Origin: Rhynchospora pubera
Lineage: Eukaryota > Streptophyta > Magnoliopsida > Poales > Cyperaceae
Reading direction: 5' to 3'
Assembly (NCBI GenBank): GCA_028095005.1
Contig: CM051461.1
Coordinates: 173,049,144 to 173,113,143, forward strand
DNA length: 64,000 nt
A program made the position numbers and the translations under genes. Of the stretch, positions 1 to 11,972 are shown one piece after another. The stretch's first letter is position 1. The number at the start of each line of letters is the position of its first letter. Below the pieces are notes generated by a model. That model had not been told where the DNA came from. It did no database searches and saw only the letters and a list, made by a program, of their open reading frames with translations.

Positions 1-1838
1 TGTTTGCTGTCTGGAAATGGTATTTTCTGTGTTGTTTCGCGTTTTTCGCTATGATATATTCTCTGAAAGTTTTTTCCGTCTACATAAAAATTGTAGATCT
101 GTGGATTGTGATTTTGTTGGCGTTAGATTCACATTTTTCTGAATTAGTATGGATTTATTGTGAATAAAACGGCGACAGTGCGCAGAACCAGTTTCTGCTC
201 GTACTGTCCTATTTGAATGGCTTGAAAGATTTATATTTTGAATATAAGTACCAGTGTTCTATGGCTAGAATTAAAGAGAACTTGAAGATCTTTCTGAGCA
301 TGTGTAAATTATTGCATGACTCGGATTAATTTGTGGGTTTTCAAGTATGAAAAGGAAGATCTTGTCAGATCCAGTTTATTGAGCAAATCGATTGTTCTAA
401 TAAACTGTACCAATTGAGAACTCCTTTAAAAATACTGTTTAAATGGAGTTGTTTTTATTTTGAGTTAGGATTCCAGGAAAATTAATTTCATAATTTTTCA
501 TGGAAGTTTGGACCTTCAACTAGGTTAAAATATTTCGATCGACAGTCTGTTCCAGTACAGAATTTGTTGATTGTTTAGTATGTAACTTGATATTATTGAA
601 CTATACTTGGTTGTTTTCTTTTCATGGATGGATATCCTATAGTCTAAAAAAGTTTTTCTATGTATATGGTATATATAAAAACTTGATAGAAGGTGGTCTA
701 ACAGACCAAATGGTTGAGAGGATAAGCTGAAAATCTCATAACGGTGTTTCGTGCACTTGTAAGAGATTTGTCTTTTTTGATTCTCCTAGATGGTTCAAGA
801 TCTCTTCTTGAATTTTTTACTGGTAATCACAATTATGATAAGGAGCTTAAATAATTTATTTCATAATTTTTGGAGACCTAAAACTATTGTTTTTGTTGGA
901 TTCCATTAGTTACGTTTTTTTGTTAAATTACTGTTTTTCTAAGTATTCAAATTAGTTGAAAACAATTAGAATACTCCTTGTTTGATCTCCTTTCAGTTAT
1001 GGAATGTTGAAAGAACTTTCTAAATGAATTTAAACAAGTTTGGTTGTTTAAAATTGAGAATTTATGCACGGAATTTGTTTATGGCAAACAATACGCAAAG
1101 ATGCTTGAAAATCGTTAATTGGAAACAAAGTGCTTGTATGTGCTAACTTTGTTTTGTAGGTGGAAAGTGGGTTTAGTATGGCTCATGACTCAATGCCTTG
1201 TGGTTGTAAATGAATGCATGTGTGAATGTTTGTAATGCGGCCTTTGGTGCCATTAATTAATTAATTTGTTGATTAATTTTAATGTAACTTATGTGGCTTG
1301 CATGCCCCTAAGGCTAGGATGGGAATAGGATATTTTCACATGTATTTTTTCCTTTATTTTATATAGGATTTAGATCCTTATAGAATTTAGTGGGAGGGAC
1401 AAGGATTAGATTAGTTTTGCTTCATGGACGATGTGGTGAAACTAATACAAGCGGGAGCCATACAAACCCACAACTATGGATGAGATGCTTATATGTGATT
1501 GCTTGTGATTGCTATAAATTGTCATAGGCTAGGTATGGGTGTATGCTTACATGACAACCAAACAAGTGTCACTTAATTGATTGTCCCAAACAAAACATGA
1601 TTAAGTTAAATCCCCCTCCTTCTCTCTATCCCCTTCTAACGTTGTATGATCGTTCATTGATGCATTCTCGCCGACGCGGGACATCGTGTTCCATCATCCG
1701 TGTCGGGGTGTAAATCGGATTTACTAGGAGCAAATAGAGAAAGGTTACTTAACGATGTTTTCTAATCGTATTGGACATCGGGGCAAAGTTTGTGGATGTA
1801 CATGTGATATTTCACAAACCAAGAATCATATGGAATGA
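1..1838. other. Spacer, possibly intron plus terminal exon of a gene to the left
   Basis: No long reading frame is present. The first 1.15 kb is T-rich on the plus strand, like plant intron sequence. A good acceptor (TTTTGTAG, ending at 1159) is followed by 17 open codons and a TGA at 1211-1213 (exon candidate 1160-1213, ending MPCGCK). This could be the last exon of a gene whose body lies left of the window. The peptide was not recognised, so the exon is only a possibility. The rest, to 1838, shows nothing identifiable. Confidence 0.25.
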
Positions 1839-3522
1839 TTGGTTGTGAAATACTGTCCTATGGTTGGAATTTGGAATGCAAAGGAGCAGTCTAACTCAAA
1901 CCCTTTCTGGAGGCAGATTATCAGATTGAAAGAGTTTTTTAGAGAAGATGTTTGCTGGAAGCTGGGGGATGAAGAATGTCAGAGCACTAGCACAGCCATG
2001 GTTTATAGGCTGGCAGCATCAACAAAATGTAGCTGGGTTAGATAGAAAACTTACGGTTGCTGACCTATTTCAGTTTGATAGGAATGGCTGGAAAATAGAA
2101 GAATTAGAAATACTTTTCAATACTCAACAATTGCAAGCAATACAAGAGGGAGTGGAAAAACTAGTGTTGCATGACATTATAAAGGATCGACTCATATGGC
2201 AAAGGTCAAAGAAAGGAATTTACAATGTTAAAGAGGGGTATAAATGCATTCAAAATAGGTTGGAGAATCCGATATCTGATGCTCGTAATCAGTTGTGGGT
2301 ACAAATCTCAAGATGGAAAAAGGTGGTGCCTAAAATAAAAAAAAATTTCTGGAGGCTGTTATATGGAGCTTTGACACTGGCTTCGAATATGCATAGAAGG
2401 ATCTCAAACTGGTCACCATTGTGCCAAAGGTGTCAAATTGAGAATGAATTTGAAAGCCATTATTTTTTTTTCTGTCCTGGCTCAAGGGTGGTTTGGTTTG
2501 CTAGCAATCTTGGTCTTAGAACTCATGAATTGTCTTTGGATATAGTTCGAGCTGTTACGCAATGCATACAGAGCTTAAATGAGGAACAAATCAATGTTTT
2601 TGGATATACAATGTGGGAGATATGGAAAGCAAGGAATGAAGCAGTTATACAATTGAAAAGGTTTGATCCAGTGCAGGTGAATGTCAAGGTCACACACTGG
2701 CTGCAAGTTGATGCACAGTGTACTGATACACAATGCCAGGGAGGAGCAGTTGTTACAAGTATGTTGTGTTACTACAAACCAGATGGGTGGCAGGTAATAG
2801 TGGATGGCTCTTGGGATTTGTCAAATAGGGTAGGTTGTGCTCATGTAATTTATTGCAAAGGGAGGATATGCTCAATTGGGTACAGTCACCATTCCCTAAG
2901 CGACCCTTTCCATGCTGAAGCAATTGCAATTAAAGAGGCGCTCAAGCATATCAGTACACAGAGGGAAATGCATAGGGAAGGTGACATTGAAATTTTCTCT
3001 GACTGTCAGCAGTTGGTTGATGCCTTGGTGGAAGGGGATGTTGATAACATACCTTCCTGGGCAGCGATGGAAGATGTGTGTCAGATACTAACATTGCAAA
3101 ACCTGACCCCTACAAGAATCTGGTTTAAACATGTTACTAGGCAAGCGGTTCATCAAATGCATGAATTGGCAAATCAAGCTAGAAGATTGAATATGGTGTA
3201 CCAGGGGATACCAAGGCCGTATGTTCAGATTGAGAAGGACATAAGAGAGTGTATGGATGAAAGATATTTCCAAAGAGTGCAAGAGGCACCACCATGATTT
3301 CTGTTTTCTTTTTTTATTTCTTTGGATCCTAGCTGGCTTTATTTTTCTTTTGCTAAGTTTAATTAATGTTAAGAATCTTCTGTTTTTTATTTATTTCTGT
3401 TTTAGGTAGCGCAATTGCCAGTGTATTGTAGGGTTCCTGAGTTGTTATGCTATAAACTGCAGCTTTTAGCTGTACTGGTATTTAATGAAAGCCTACGGGC
3501 GTTTGAACTTTCAAAAAAAAAA
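1839..3522 (+). mobile_element. 5'-truncated LINE (non-LTR retrotransposon), 3' end with poly(A)
   Basis: The fragment carries the C-terminal part of a plant LINE ORF2, a T-rich 3' UTR and a terminal A-run at 3513-3522. The reverse transcriptase core is absent, which fits the 5' truncation usual for LINE copies. A target-site duplication was not found, so the left edge is approximate. Spliceosomal introns are absent. Confidence 0.75.
1948..3297 (+). pseudogene. LINE ORF2 C-terminal fragment: zf-RVT plus RNase H
   Basis: The 449-codon frame contains a reverse-transcriptase-associated zinc-binding domain (roughly residues 60-180: DRLIWQRSKKGIYNVKEGY, then the CQRCQIENEFESH zinc region). A plant-LINE type RNase H domain follows (roughly residues 270-430: VDGSWD, AEAIAIKEAL, IFSDCQQLVDAL, and the terminal HELANQAR motif). 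The peptide that should precede it (NPFWRQIIRLKEF...WKLGDE) lies in a different frame at 1880-1975, so a frameshift near 1975-1990 separates the two. With no polymerase domain and a shifted frame, this is a dead copy. RNase H in these elements normally removes RNA from the RNA:DNA hybrid during target-primed reverse transcription. Confidence 0.8.
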
Positions 3523-4743
3523 GGGAAGAAACTGTTATTACTATTTTTTTCTGTGTTTTGTTTCTCCTGTATATACTGGCAAAAGTTATGGGAGATGTTA
3601 TAAATTTTTTTTTATGATCGAGGTAAAAAATTTCCCTTAAAATAAATACTGGAGGCAAACCAAAATAAGTACTGGACATTTTCAATAGTACACCAAGAGG
3701 GTAGTAATTACTATAGAGAGATAGTAAACCGCTCTGAGAAAAAGTTTGTCACACAAGTACACAACAGTTGTACCTATTACGCCAAACACAAACCAAATTC
3801 ACACCCAGAATCATTCTGAGTAGATTACATGAGTAGTTAGAAATATTTACCAACTAAACAGAAATATTTACACATCAAATGTGAATCTACAACAAAGAGA
3901 GAACCAATAATTGAAACTCATTTTAAATTTTATTTCTTGTTAGGGAGATCAATGTGGAATATTTAGACATCACTGGCCAGGGTAGGTTATGGCCCTGGAA
4001 TTCATTTTAATTGATAGTCATTCGAATTGCATGCCCCCATTAAATCTGCTGCTGCCACATAAGCGTTCTTGATTTCTATTCCCAACATTTTACTTTGTAA
4101 CGCTGCATTTTACTTGAAGGCAACCATTTGAATTGAAAGTACAGCACTGAGGTCATATATAATTGTGCTCGGGTTGCGTAAGAAATAGTACAGAGTGTTA
4201 ATGCACATTTTCCAATAGTTAGTGTGCAGATAGGATGCTTACTAGTTGGTTGTGTAGTCTCTTTACTCGATCTAACATATGCGCAATAGGCTAAAAAAAA
4301 TGTAATTAGTTAGTAGCTGAACAAACCGATAAATGGAAGTCATTTTGTGATAAATAAACAATGGCCTTGTGCATACGTATATAGGATTTCAGGGGGGAAA
4401 TAACAGCTGTTGTCTCCACCTTGTATGTTCAGTTTATAGATACAACTGTCGTATTTTTTCTTTGAAATTCCTACATCTGTATTTGTTTTTCTGTCCACTT
4501 TTTTTGTGCCATAGTGGGAATCTCTCTATCTAGTGAGTGCTGACAGAGTAGCAGTACTTTAGGTGAAGGAGTGGAGGAAATTTAGGTGAGGTCTCATCCC
4601 TGTTGAGGTCACAGAGAAGCTTTTCTTTTTGGGTGGTAGCTGTCATCTGTGTGTACTGGAAAAGAGAGTGCATGGATGGTCAGCATAATTAGCCTAGAAA
4701 GAAACAATGGTCAGATGGTTCACTACAGAACCTGAAAACACTT

Positions 4744-4774
<31 letters not shown>

Positions 4775-5107
4775 TTTCTTTTGGTCAAATAAAGCTGGTC
4801 ATGGACAGTAGAGTTTTTTAATATTTTTTCGGGATGGATGGTTTTCTTTATATACACTACGTTGAGTGAATATGTAGGGTGTAAGGGTCTTGTATTACAG
4901 ACAACCAAATAGTTTTTCTTTATCTCCTATTTTTGGCATTGAAGCCTAGTGAAGGAGGTAAGGAGGTAATGTGGAGATAGCAATTTTTTTGTGAATGAAT
5001 AGATAGACACAATTATTGACCTTATACATGCTTTCCGAGTTTTTCCTGCTAACTCTTGAGTTCATATTGAGTCGGTTGAAAGTGAGTCTGTCTTTTTTTT
5101 GTACCTG
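3523..5107. other. Spacer without recognisable genes
   Basis: AT-rich sequence with no supported gene. It contains a TTTA tetranucleotide microsatellite at about 4741-4779. Short frames here lack codon structure or similarity that I recognise. Confidence 0.6.
4741..4779. repeat. (TTTA)n microsatellite
   Basis: About nine or ten consecutive TTTA/TTAT units, directly visible. Confidence 0.9.
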
Positions 5108-5455
5108 CAGTGCGATAACAAAGATGGTAAGAAACCTCTTGAGAAGGGCGAAGGTATTGGATAGTATGGTGATGAATTTAAGGTGGTTGTGTATGTCAAA
5201 AAGAAAAAAAACTGTTTTGAGAAGGGTTTTGGTATTGATGTTCGGAGGGCAAGTCCCAACAGGCGAGGCAAGTGGAGCTATGAATGAGTGCTATAACACT
5301 GGTTTGGTTGCTGATGCTGTCGGAGAGGCTGTTGTGGGTCGGAATTAGGAAGGCCGAAACACTGGTTGGGATGTTGTTGAGGACAATGTGGTTGCTGATG
5401 ACATTGATAAGGTGACTGGATGGCGCAAATGGCCTGATGAGAAGTCTGACCAGTA
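5108..5455 (+). pseudogene. Coding-like remnant, unidentified
   Basis: After a plausible splice acceptor (CTGCAG near 5109) the sequence reads as protein in pieces: CDNKDGKKPLEKGEGIG, a stop, YGDEFKVVVYVKKKKN, and in another frame NTGWDVVEDNVVADD and TGWRKWPDEKSDQ. Each piece looks like real protein, but stops and frame changes interrupt it. I do not recognise the family; a decayed transposase N-terminus is one possibility. Confidence 0.25.
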
Positions 5456-5680
5456 AGCACCATAAAATGCAGGAAACAAAAAATAACAATCTATAATGCA
5501 GTCACGTACAACAATTTTAGTGCTTATTTCTATAGCATAACTTCAGAAATGATAACAGACAGAACCACCTGGCAACAGAGTAAATTACCTGGCAAAACAG
5601 CAACTGAGAGAAAGATCTTCCCGTGCAAGCACTCATGGAAAAGAGCCAAACAAAAGGTGTAATAAAGTGCCACCTGAGAA

Positions 5681-5896
5681 AAAATAGGTCCTTTTGTCGT
5701 GAGTTTTTATAGAAAAGGGAACATAAAATGAAAAATGAAAAGGGAACATAAAAGATCTTCCCGTGCAAGCACTATGGCACTACTTGAAAATTTTGCATTT
5801 ATTTGTGATATTTGCTTTCCTTTCAACTTGTTTCCACCAAAATAGGTCCTTTTGTCGTGAGTTTTTATAGAAAAGGGAACATAAAATGAAAAATGA
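5681..5896 (+). repeat. 58-bp direct duplication
   Basis: A 58-bp block at 5681-5738 (beginning AAAATAGGTCCTTTTGTCG) recurs at 5839-5896 with no difference that I can see. A 23-bp block (AAAGATCTTCCCGTGCAAGC and three more bases) at 5611-5633 recurs at 5751-5773. The interleaving suggests two nested duplication events. No gene is involved. Confidence 0.85.
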
Positions 5897-6248
5897 TGTA
5901 CTTTTGCTAGTTATTTGGGAACTATGGTCACTTTCGCATCACCTTTTCATTGCTTGATTTCTAGTAAAAAGAAACACAATAATTACTGGTAATTTGTATG
6001 GTTGGTTATCTTGGAATTTTTAAATTTTTATGCACCATCTACCCGGCACTATTACACTCACACAGTTTACTCTTTAGAAGTACCTTATTTATACTATTCA
6101 ATTCCTTAAAAAAAAAAAGATACATGCAAAATTGTATTTGTAATTAACTATAGTGCTTTAGTATTTTTTTAGTACATTTTTGTAAAATCGATAATTGAAA
6201 TTTCACTAATTCATTGAAATTACAAATTCAGACTGTTGTCTTTAACCA
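5897..6248. other. Spacer upstream of hAT transposase remnant
   Basis: AT-rich and without a gene. I searched here for the 5' terminal inverted repeat of the hAT element (expected to start TAGGGGTGAAAACGG) and did not find it. Confidence 0.5.
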
Positions 6249-7916
6249 ATGGCATCCTCGAGTCAACCTACTCAACTTGAGGTTGCTTCCGCATCAGCTT
6301 CTGTACCTGTTATAAATACCAATGCGACTGATCCTGAGATCGACACCCAACCTAAAAAGAAACAGAAAAAAATGACTTCTGCAGCATGGATATGGTTTGA
6401 TAGAGTAGTAAAGCATAAAGTAGTAAATGGCAAGCAAGTGAAGTTGGTTCGAGCAATTTGTAAAACTTGTAGTCGAGATTTTGATGAGTCTAGCAAAACC
6501 GATACTACTCACTTGATTAGTCATTACAAAACTAAGCATGAAAGAACAAAAGGGCAGAAAGAGTTGAATGCAACAAGGGCTGGTGAAGAGGAAAAGCTAG
6601 AGGCATTTAGGTATGATGAAGATGTGAGTAAGAAAAAGTTAGCATTGGCTATAGCTATGCATGAGTATCCATTTAAGATGATGCAACATGAGTTTTTTGT
6701 GGACTTCATTAAATCTCTCCGTCCTTCTTTTCCCTTGAGTTCTCGAATTACCTGTAGAAGTGAGATATTAGAAATTTTCAAAGAGAAAAAAGAGGAACTA
6801 TATAGTTTACTTGGATCTCTTTCATGTAGATTGAGTGCCACCATGGATCTTTGGACTTCAAGGCAAAATAAAAGTTACATGTGTATCACTGTGCACTTCA
6901 TTGATGATAATTGGAGTATTCAAAAAAGAATTCTAAGGTTCATGCTTTTAGAAGGGAGGCACACGGGGCATTTATCTAGGGCAGTAATGAAGAACTTTTT
7001 TGATTGGAACATTGATAGAAAGTTGTTCTCTCTCACCTTAGACAATGATAGTGCTAACACCTCATGTGCGGGCGACATGATCAGCAAGTTGAATAGAAAT
7101 GCAGCTCTTTATTGTGGTGGAAAGTACTTTCATGTCAGATGTGCAATAAAAGCATTAATTTGGTTGTGCAAGCAGGGATAAGTGAAATAAAACAAAGCAT
7201 TGATGGTATAAGGGGAGCCATTATGAAAATTAAGAACTCTCCGTTACTGGAGGAGGAGTTTAGAAAGAGGATAAAGGTAGGAGAGAAATTGATGAGTTTA
7301 AGAATGTTTTAAAAGATTTGTATAAAGAGTATGAATTGAAGTTTAAAAACAGTGATGCGGGGGGACAAGTTATTGGAGGCAGAGGTATTAATATTGATTC
7401 CAATTCGAGTTTTTCTGGTGATGGACATGATGACAATGAGGAAGTCGGATTTCGTCGGTTTATGTTGGAAATGAGTCAACCTTCTTCTTTAAAATCTGAA
7501 TTGGATCTTTATATGGAGAGACAACCGGTGCCTAATTTCCAAGGTGAATCATTTGATTTACTTTCTTGGTGGAAAACAGAAGGTCGAGAATTTTCAATTT
7601 TAGGAAAAATTGCTCGTGATGTGCTGGCCATACCTGTTTCTACTGTTGCATCGAAGTCTGCTTTTAGCACAGGTGGTCGGGTCATTCGGGCACACCGAAG
7701 TAAGTTGGATCCAGAAATTGTTGAAGCATTGATTTGCACACAAGATTGGGTTAGATCAGAAAAAAAAATTAGGTGATGTTTCATTACAGCAAGTCTCTTA
7801 TATTTATTTTTCTTAAGATCTTACAAATTAGCATTCTAATTAATTTTTCTTGATTTAGGTAATGTGCCAACATTATATGATGCCTTCGAAGGAGATGATG
7901 AAGTTATTGTCGAGTA
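6249..7916 (+). pseudogene. hAT transposase (BED zinc finger, RICESLEEPER-like), centre deleted
   Basis: The N-terminal 310 codons from 6249 contain a basic stretch (QPKKKQKK), a BED-type zinc finger (about residues 45-98: AWIWFDR...CKTCSRDF...HLISHYKTKH) and the start of the catalytic region (SATMDLWTS, LTLDNDSANTS, KYFHVRC). A small deletion near 7145 shifts the frame into NLVVQAGISEIKQSIDGIRG. Another break near 7275 leads to EIDEFKNVLKDLYKEYE and then an intact C-terminal dimerisation domain (FDLLSWWK, RDVLAIPVSTVASKSAFST, RAHRSKLDPEIVEALICTQDW). The roughly 250-residue middle, including the segment that normally holds the TRWNST motif, is missing. A short last exon (VPTLYDAFEGDDEVIVE, 7861-7916) follows a probable intron. 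The protein could not catalyse transposition. Confidence 0.85.
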
Positions 7917-7934
7917 ATATGATCTGATATGAAG

Positions 7935-7935
<1 letters not shown>

Positions 7936-7982
<47 letters not shown>
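7936..7982. repeat. (TA)n microsatellite
   Basis: A run of more than 20 TA units just 3' of the hAT transposase stop, within the element. Confidence 0.95.
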
Positions 7983-7986
<4 letters not shown>

Positions 7987-8774
7987 TTTATGGTAATATG
8001 GTGCACTTTTTGGAAATAGCATCATAATTGACATAGGTATAGCTATTTCAGTTATTTAGCATCAGTATATGACCATTATTTTGTTTATGGTAACATGACA
8101 TAGTTTGACTTTAACTATATTGTTGGAATTCAGAATGTTGAAACAATGAATTTTATTTGACAATTTAGACGATGTCTTTATTTGCTTGCAATTTTAACTT
8201 TTTAGTTCTGGTTCAAATTCTGTGTGTATGTTTATTTGCCAGCTTCTAAATGGGATAAAGGCACAACAATGTGATCCACCTTTCTTTTAGGTGTGGTTCT
8301 TTTTTAGGTTTGTTAAGAGGAGATCAACTGGTGGGTATAATATTTTGTTAAATGGTACATGTGTTTACGTTTGATGTTTTTAACTTGTATGATTAGACTT
8401 ACAATGTGTTTACGTTTGGTGGGCTGTTGATTTTTTTTTTGAAAAAATAATAGATTTGTCTAATATTCATCCAATAAAATCTAGTACTGTGTTATTTTGA
8501 AAATAATGAAGTCTGAATTTTGATTTAATTGCCTTATAATTTATATTGTAAAACAAAAGAATCAAATAAGAATCAATGAAATATGATCCGTATTCGACAA
8601 AATATATTCGTATTCGTTGTCGTATTCATTGTCGTATCCGACAATATCCGAACCATATCCGTATTCGTTTAGAATCCGAACCGTATCCGTACTTGTATCC
8701 GTATCCGATAAAAAATATGAATGTGGATATGGTTTTACCACTATCCGAACCGTATCCGTACCGTTTTCACCCCT

Positions 8775-9608
8775 AGATACAGTTCTCTTGTCAAAGAAGA
8801 CGTGTAAAATATGAGTAGGCGTTTTAGATCAATATGAGCAAGACTATACATTTTGCAGCACATTAAAAAGAAAAGGTCGAGTGATGGAGTAAAATTGTGA
8901 AATAGGCAAGGACTGATTCCTTGTGCAAGACAACAGCAATTTAAAAGCACATTCAGAACCACTGGCTAAAGCATGAGCATGGAACTCAATCGGACAGAAG
9001 TGATGAACCAAATAAAAAAAGGAAGACAAATTCATAAAGAAAGGAGAGAGGAAAGACAGAATGCCATACCAATTGATCAACAACAAAGAGCAAGAGAGAG
9101 AGCGAAAGCAGGTAGTTAAGTTGGCTGGGAGGACGTGCACAGGGATAACAGGCGCGCAAAATCAGGAGGAAAAGCAGCCAGACGAGAGGTGCCAATCCCA
9201 AAATAAGGCCAGAGCACAACACCGCAACAGTGGTGGGAGGAAAAAGAGAGGCTACCAGCAGAGCAACAGGAGCACCGAGTGCAAGCCATCGGATGAGCGA
9301 CAACGCACCAAAAGTCCACGACAAAGTAGCTGCCCGTAAAAGTAGATCGTGCTGTGGCGTACGACGGAGGTGAGGAAAAAAGTGAGAAGAAAGAGGAGGC
9401 GACTCTATCACAGAAGAAGAAACGTAGGAGAAACACCGAATGGCTCAGATGGACAGATCAAAACCAACGAATAGGATGACATAACTGTAGTTAGCACAAT
9501 AACAGGCTCCCACGTGCAAGTCACGCCTGCGGAGCCTTTATATATTTCTAATTCTAATTGTGCTATAGGCTATAGCATGATTCAAGAATCTGCCATATGG
9601 CTTGTAGA
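8775..9608. other. Spacer with a purine-rich, GC-richer patch
   Basis: 8990-9440 is less AT-rich than its surroundings and strongly purine-biased on the plus strand. It gives open but low-complexity frames on both strands, including a 141-codon hydrophobic minus-strand frame, with no recognisable domain. I see no supported gene. It may be the leader of a lost gene or old transposon sequence. Confidence 0.4.
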
Positions 9609-10160
9609 TAGGGTTGTCTAACGTTGACAACAGACACGGAACAATATGGTTCCGTTATTCGTTACGTTTGATCAACGGTGGAAAAATTTTTCCCGTTGTA
9701 TGTTACGTTTGATAGACGGCAGAAGATTTTGTATTCGTCCACGTTCCGTTTTATTAAACGTTAAGCAACGTTGAAAATTACTTGTGCCAATTTACCAATT
9801 GTTACAAGTACTTTTCCATTGGACAGAGTGCAAGGAAACAAAATGATTTGATTAAGAAAAAAAAGAAAACAACAAACGACAATCTCCATAGCATTGGACA
9901 GAGTGCAAGAAAGGGACACTTCGCTTAAAACTTATCTGCTATCAATTATATTCCATATTCAAGGAATCCTGGACGGAACATATATAAACGAATACGGAAT
10001 GAAGCTATTTCGTTTACCGTCCGTTTCAGCCAACAAAACCAGACACAATTCCGCTTACCCGTTCCGTTTTTGTAACGAAAATATATTTCATTCCGTTCGA
10101 TGTTCCGTTTCAACGGAACAAACACGGAAAACGTCAAACGTTACTCCGTTGACAGCCCTA
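9609..10160. mobile_element. Non-autonomous hAT element, 552 bp
   Basis: The left end TAGGGTTGTC and the right end GACAGCCCTA form terminal inverted repeats. They are flanked by CTTGTAGA (9601-9608) and GTTGTAGA (10161-10168), an 8-bp target duplication with one mismatch. The subterminal regions are studded with CGTTCCGT/ACGGAAC and AACGTT motifs. No transposase is encoded. A motif near the middle (CATTGGACAGAGTGCAAG) is duplicated, at about 9818 and 9893. Confidence 0.85.
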
Positions 10161-10168
10161 GTTGTAGA

Positions 10169-10386
10169 GGGATTCAAAACACTACAACCCCTATGCCTAT
10201 GCGTCGCCTATGCCTTTTCCCCTAACTACTTCACTCTGTGCAGTGTGTTCCTATTCCATTTCCCCTAACTATTTCACTTGTGAATTGAAAATACTGGAAT
10301 CCCTATGCCTATGTGTACCAACGCGTTGACATCCCACAGCAATGAGTGAGCAAGTTGCTATTATGTTTTATGTATTTTTTTTTTTT
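10169..10386. repeat. Imperfect tandem duplication
   Basis: The phrases CCCTATGCCTATG and TTCCCCTAACTA each occur twice between 10180 and 10320, showing an imperfect local duplication of roughly 60-115 bp. No gene is present. Confidence 0.55.
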
Positions 10387-10528
10387 GGCTCCGTTTGGAT
10401 GGTGTGGGAATAAGAGGAATAAGGGAAAAAATAGAAATAAGTATTGGAAAGTGTGTAACTTTGTGAAGAGTTTAGATTGTTAATAATAAATTTATTCTCT
10501 TATTCTCACACCTCATCCAAACGGAGCA
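10387..10528 (+). mobile_element. Tourist-like (PIF/Harbinger) MITE, copy a
   Basis: The terminal repeats GGCTCCGTTTGGAT and ATCCAAACGGAGCA enclose 142 bp. The internal motif AAGTGTGTAACTTTGTGAAG marks the family. The flanks TTT/TTA look like a decayed 3-bp target duplication. Confidence 0.8.
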
Positions 10529-11190
10529 TTAACAAAATATCCTTATCCTGACTAATCACATGATAATTTTACAGTTGTTTTAATGTGCATCTAACATTTA
10601 TATTTAAGTCCTTATTTTTAAAACGACCACAGACCTAAATTGATTAATATTATCCATAAATTAAAATCTTATGAGAACCAATTTTTAAAAAAAAATTGTT
10701 ACTATTTAAAAAATTAAAATTGCGTCTTCTAAAAATTTTTTAGATCATTTGATTTTGTACGTGTCTTAAGAAAAAAATAGAGATTCAAAAATTATCTCCA
10801 CTACTTATAAAAACACGTATGTAACGGCTAAAAAAATTAAGCGAAGGGTGTAAACAATTGTTTACTCTATGCAATCTTAACCATTGATCGTTAAATCAAT
10901 GGTTAGATGTTATCGAAGAATATGAGTTTACAGATTTTTCACTGTAAATTAAAAAAAATCTATCATTGGATTGATTGTGCACTCATCAAAATAGAAAGAA
11001 CTTTATCATTGGCTTAATTATGCACCGTGTTTGGAAAGAAAACGCAGCACATATGAAAATTTTAATTAAAATAATATTTTTTTTTCGAAATAGAACATCT
11101 ATATTAAATTTTCTCATCTGTAATTTACCCACCCATTGAATGGGTACGGTTTGCTAGTATTTTCAATATAATTTTAATATGTATATATCA
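10529..11190. other. AT-rich spacer
   Basis: No gene or repeat recognised. A short block with CAACCATTGATCG-like motifs near 10870-10920 is unexplained. Confidence 0.5.
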
Positions 11191-11295
11191 TTTTTTTAAG
11201 ATAAATTGGGGATTAAGCCTTCCAACTTATTTTTTAAATTAAATGTTTATGAATGATCTTTTAGTCGGATTTCAGACCTGATACCTTTCACTCAA
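11191..11295 (-). mobile_element. Eroded tRNA-derived SINE (3' half)
   Basis: On the plus strand this reads as a T-run, AAGATAAATTGGGG, then AACTTATTTTTTAAATTAAATG and a diverged ACCTTTCACTC. It matches the SINE at 49079-49199 in reverse orientation. The RNA polymerase III box region is mutated (TTTCAGACCTGATACC in place of TTTCGAACCTGCGACC). Confidence 0.55.
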
Positions 11296-11972
11296 AAAAT
11301 ATATATCATGTTTAAGTGGCTCAAATCTTTCGAAAGGTGATAAGTGTCTCAGATCAACCATTGATAATATCTTTCTTTTCTTAGCGAAGCATTATGCACC
11401 ACCATTCTCGCTCCTATCTACTATTTTACCTTGCACTTGTTCGCATGATTATTCTTTCAATATAAAAGAAATTTAATAATATTAACTACTACATGTTAAT
11501 TATGAATATAGTTATAACAAAAAAAAGTAATAAAACATATTTTAGGTCTAAGTGTTGCACTTCGTCACAAGTTAAAAAATATTCTAAAACGACTATTATT
11601 CCACGGGGAAAAGTATAACAGAGTCTGTTTGAAGATGGATATCTATGTAGACATATTCGTTCTATTTATCTACATTCAATGTTCAACAACAATTAAAGGT
11701 CGCCTCAAGCACTAATTTACCTAATATGACTTTTTTATAGGTTAACGCCTCAGAAAATTGGCTATTCAAAAAAAAATTGCAGAAAAGTGTATGCAATCCT
11801 CAACTCAAAACTATAGCACATTTTTTAATCACGCTACAGGCCTAACATCGGACTCTTGAATCACGCTATAGATAGCCTATAGCGCAATTCATAAACACGC
11901 TATATCGTGGTTCGTAATAAAAAAATAATAAATTATGGTTTTGTTTAAACAATTTTTAAAAAAATCGGCCTT
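11296..11972. other. AT-rich spacer
   Basis: No gene seen. A CTATAG-rich stretch at 11820-11920 contains short inverted repeats (CGCTATAGATAGCCTATAGCG) but no recognised element. Confidence 0.5.

Larger units (their letters stand above)
6249..8774 (+). mobile_element. hAT (Ac-like) DNA transposon, internally deleted, left end missing
   Basis: The body is a BED-finger/hAT transposase pseudogene. The right end is recognisable: 8570-8774 is packed with short TATCCG/ATTCG/CGGAT subterminal repeats and finishes CCGTTTTCACCCCTA. Its reverse complement begins TAGGGGTGAAAACGG, a typical hAT terminus. The matching left terminus and an 8-bp target duplication were not found, so the left end has probably been lost or overwritten. 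The start given here is the transposase ATG. Confidence 0.7.

Noticed and set aside
8986..9411. A 141-codon minus-strand frame and overlapping plus-strand frames
   Set aside because: Low-complexity, hydrophobic on one strand and charged on the other because of purine bias. No domain, no splice sites, and open in several frames at once.
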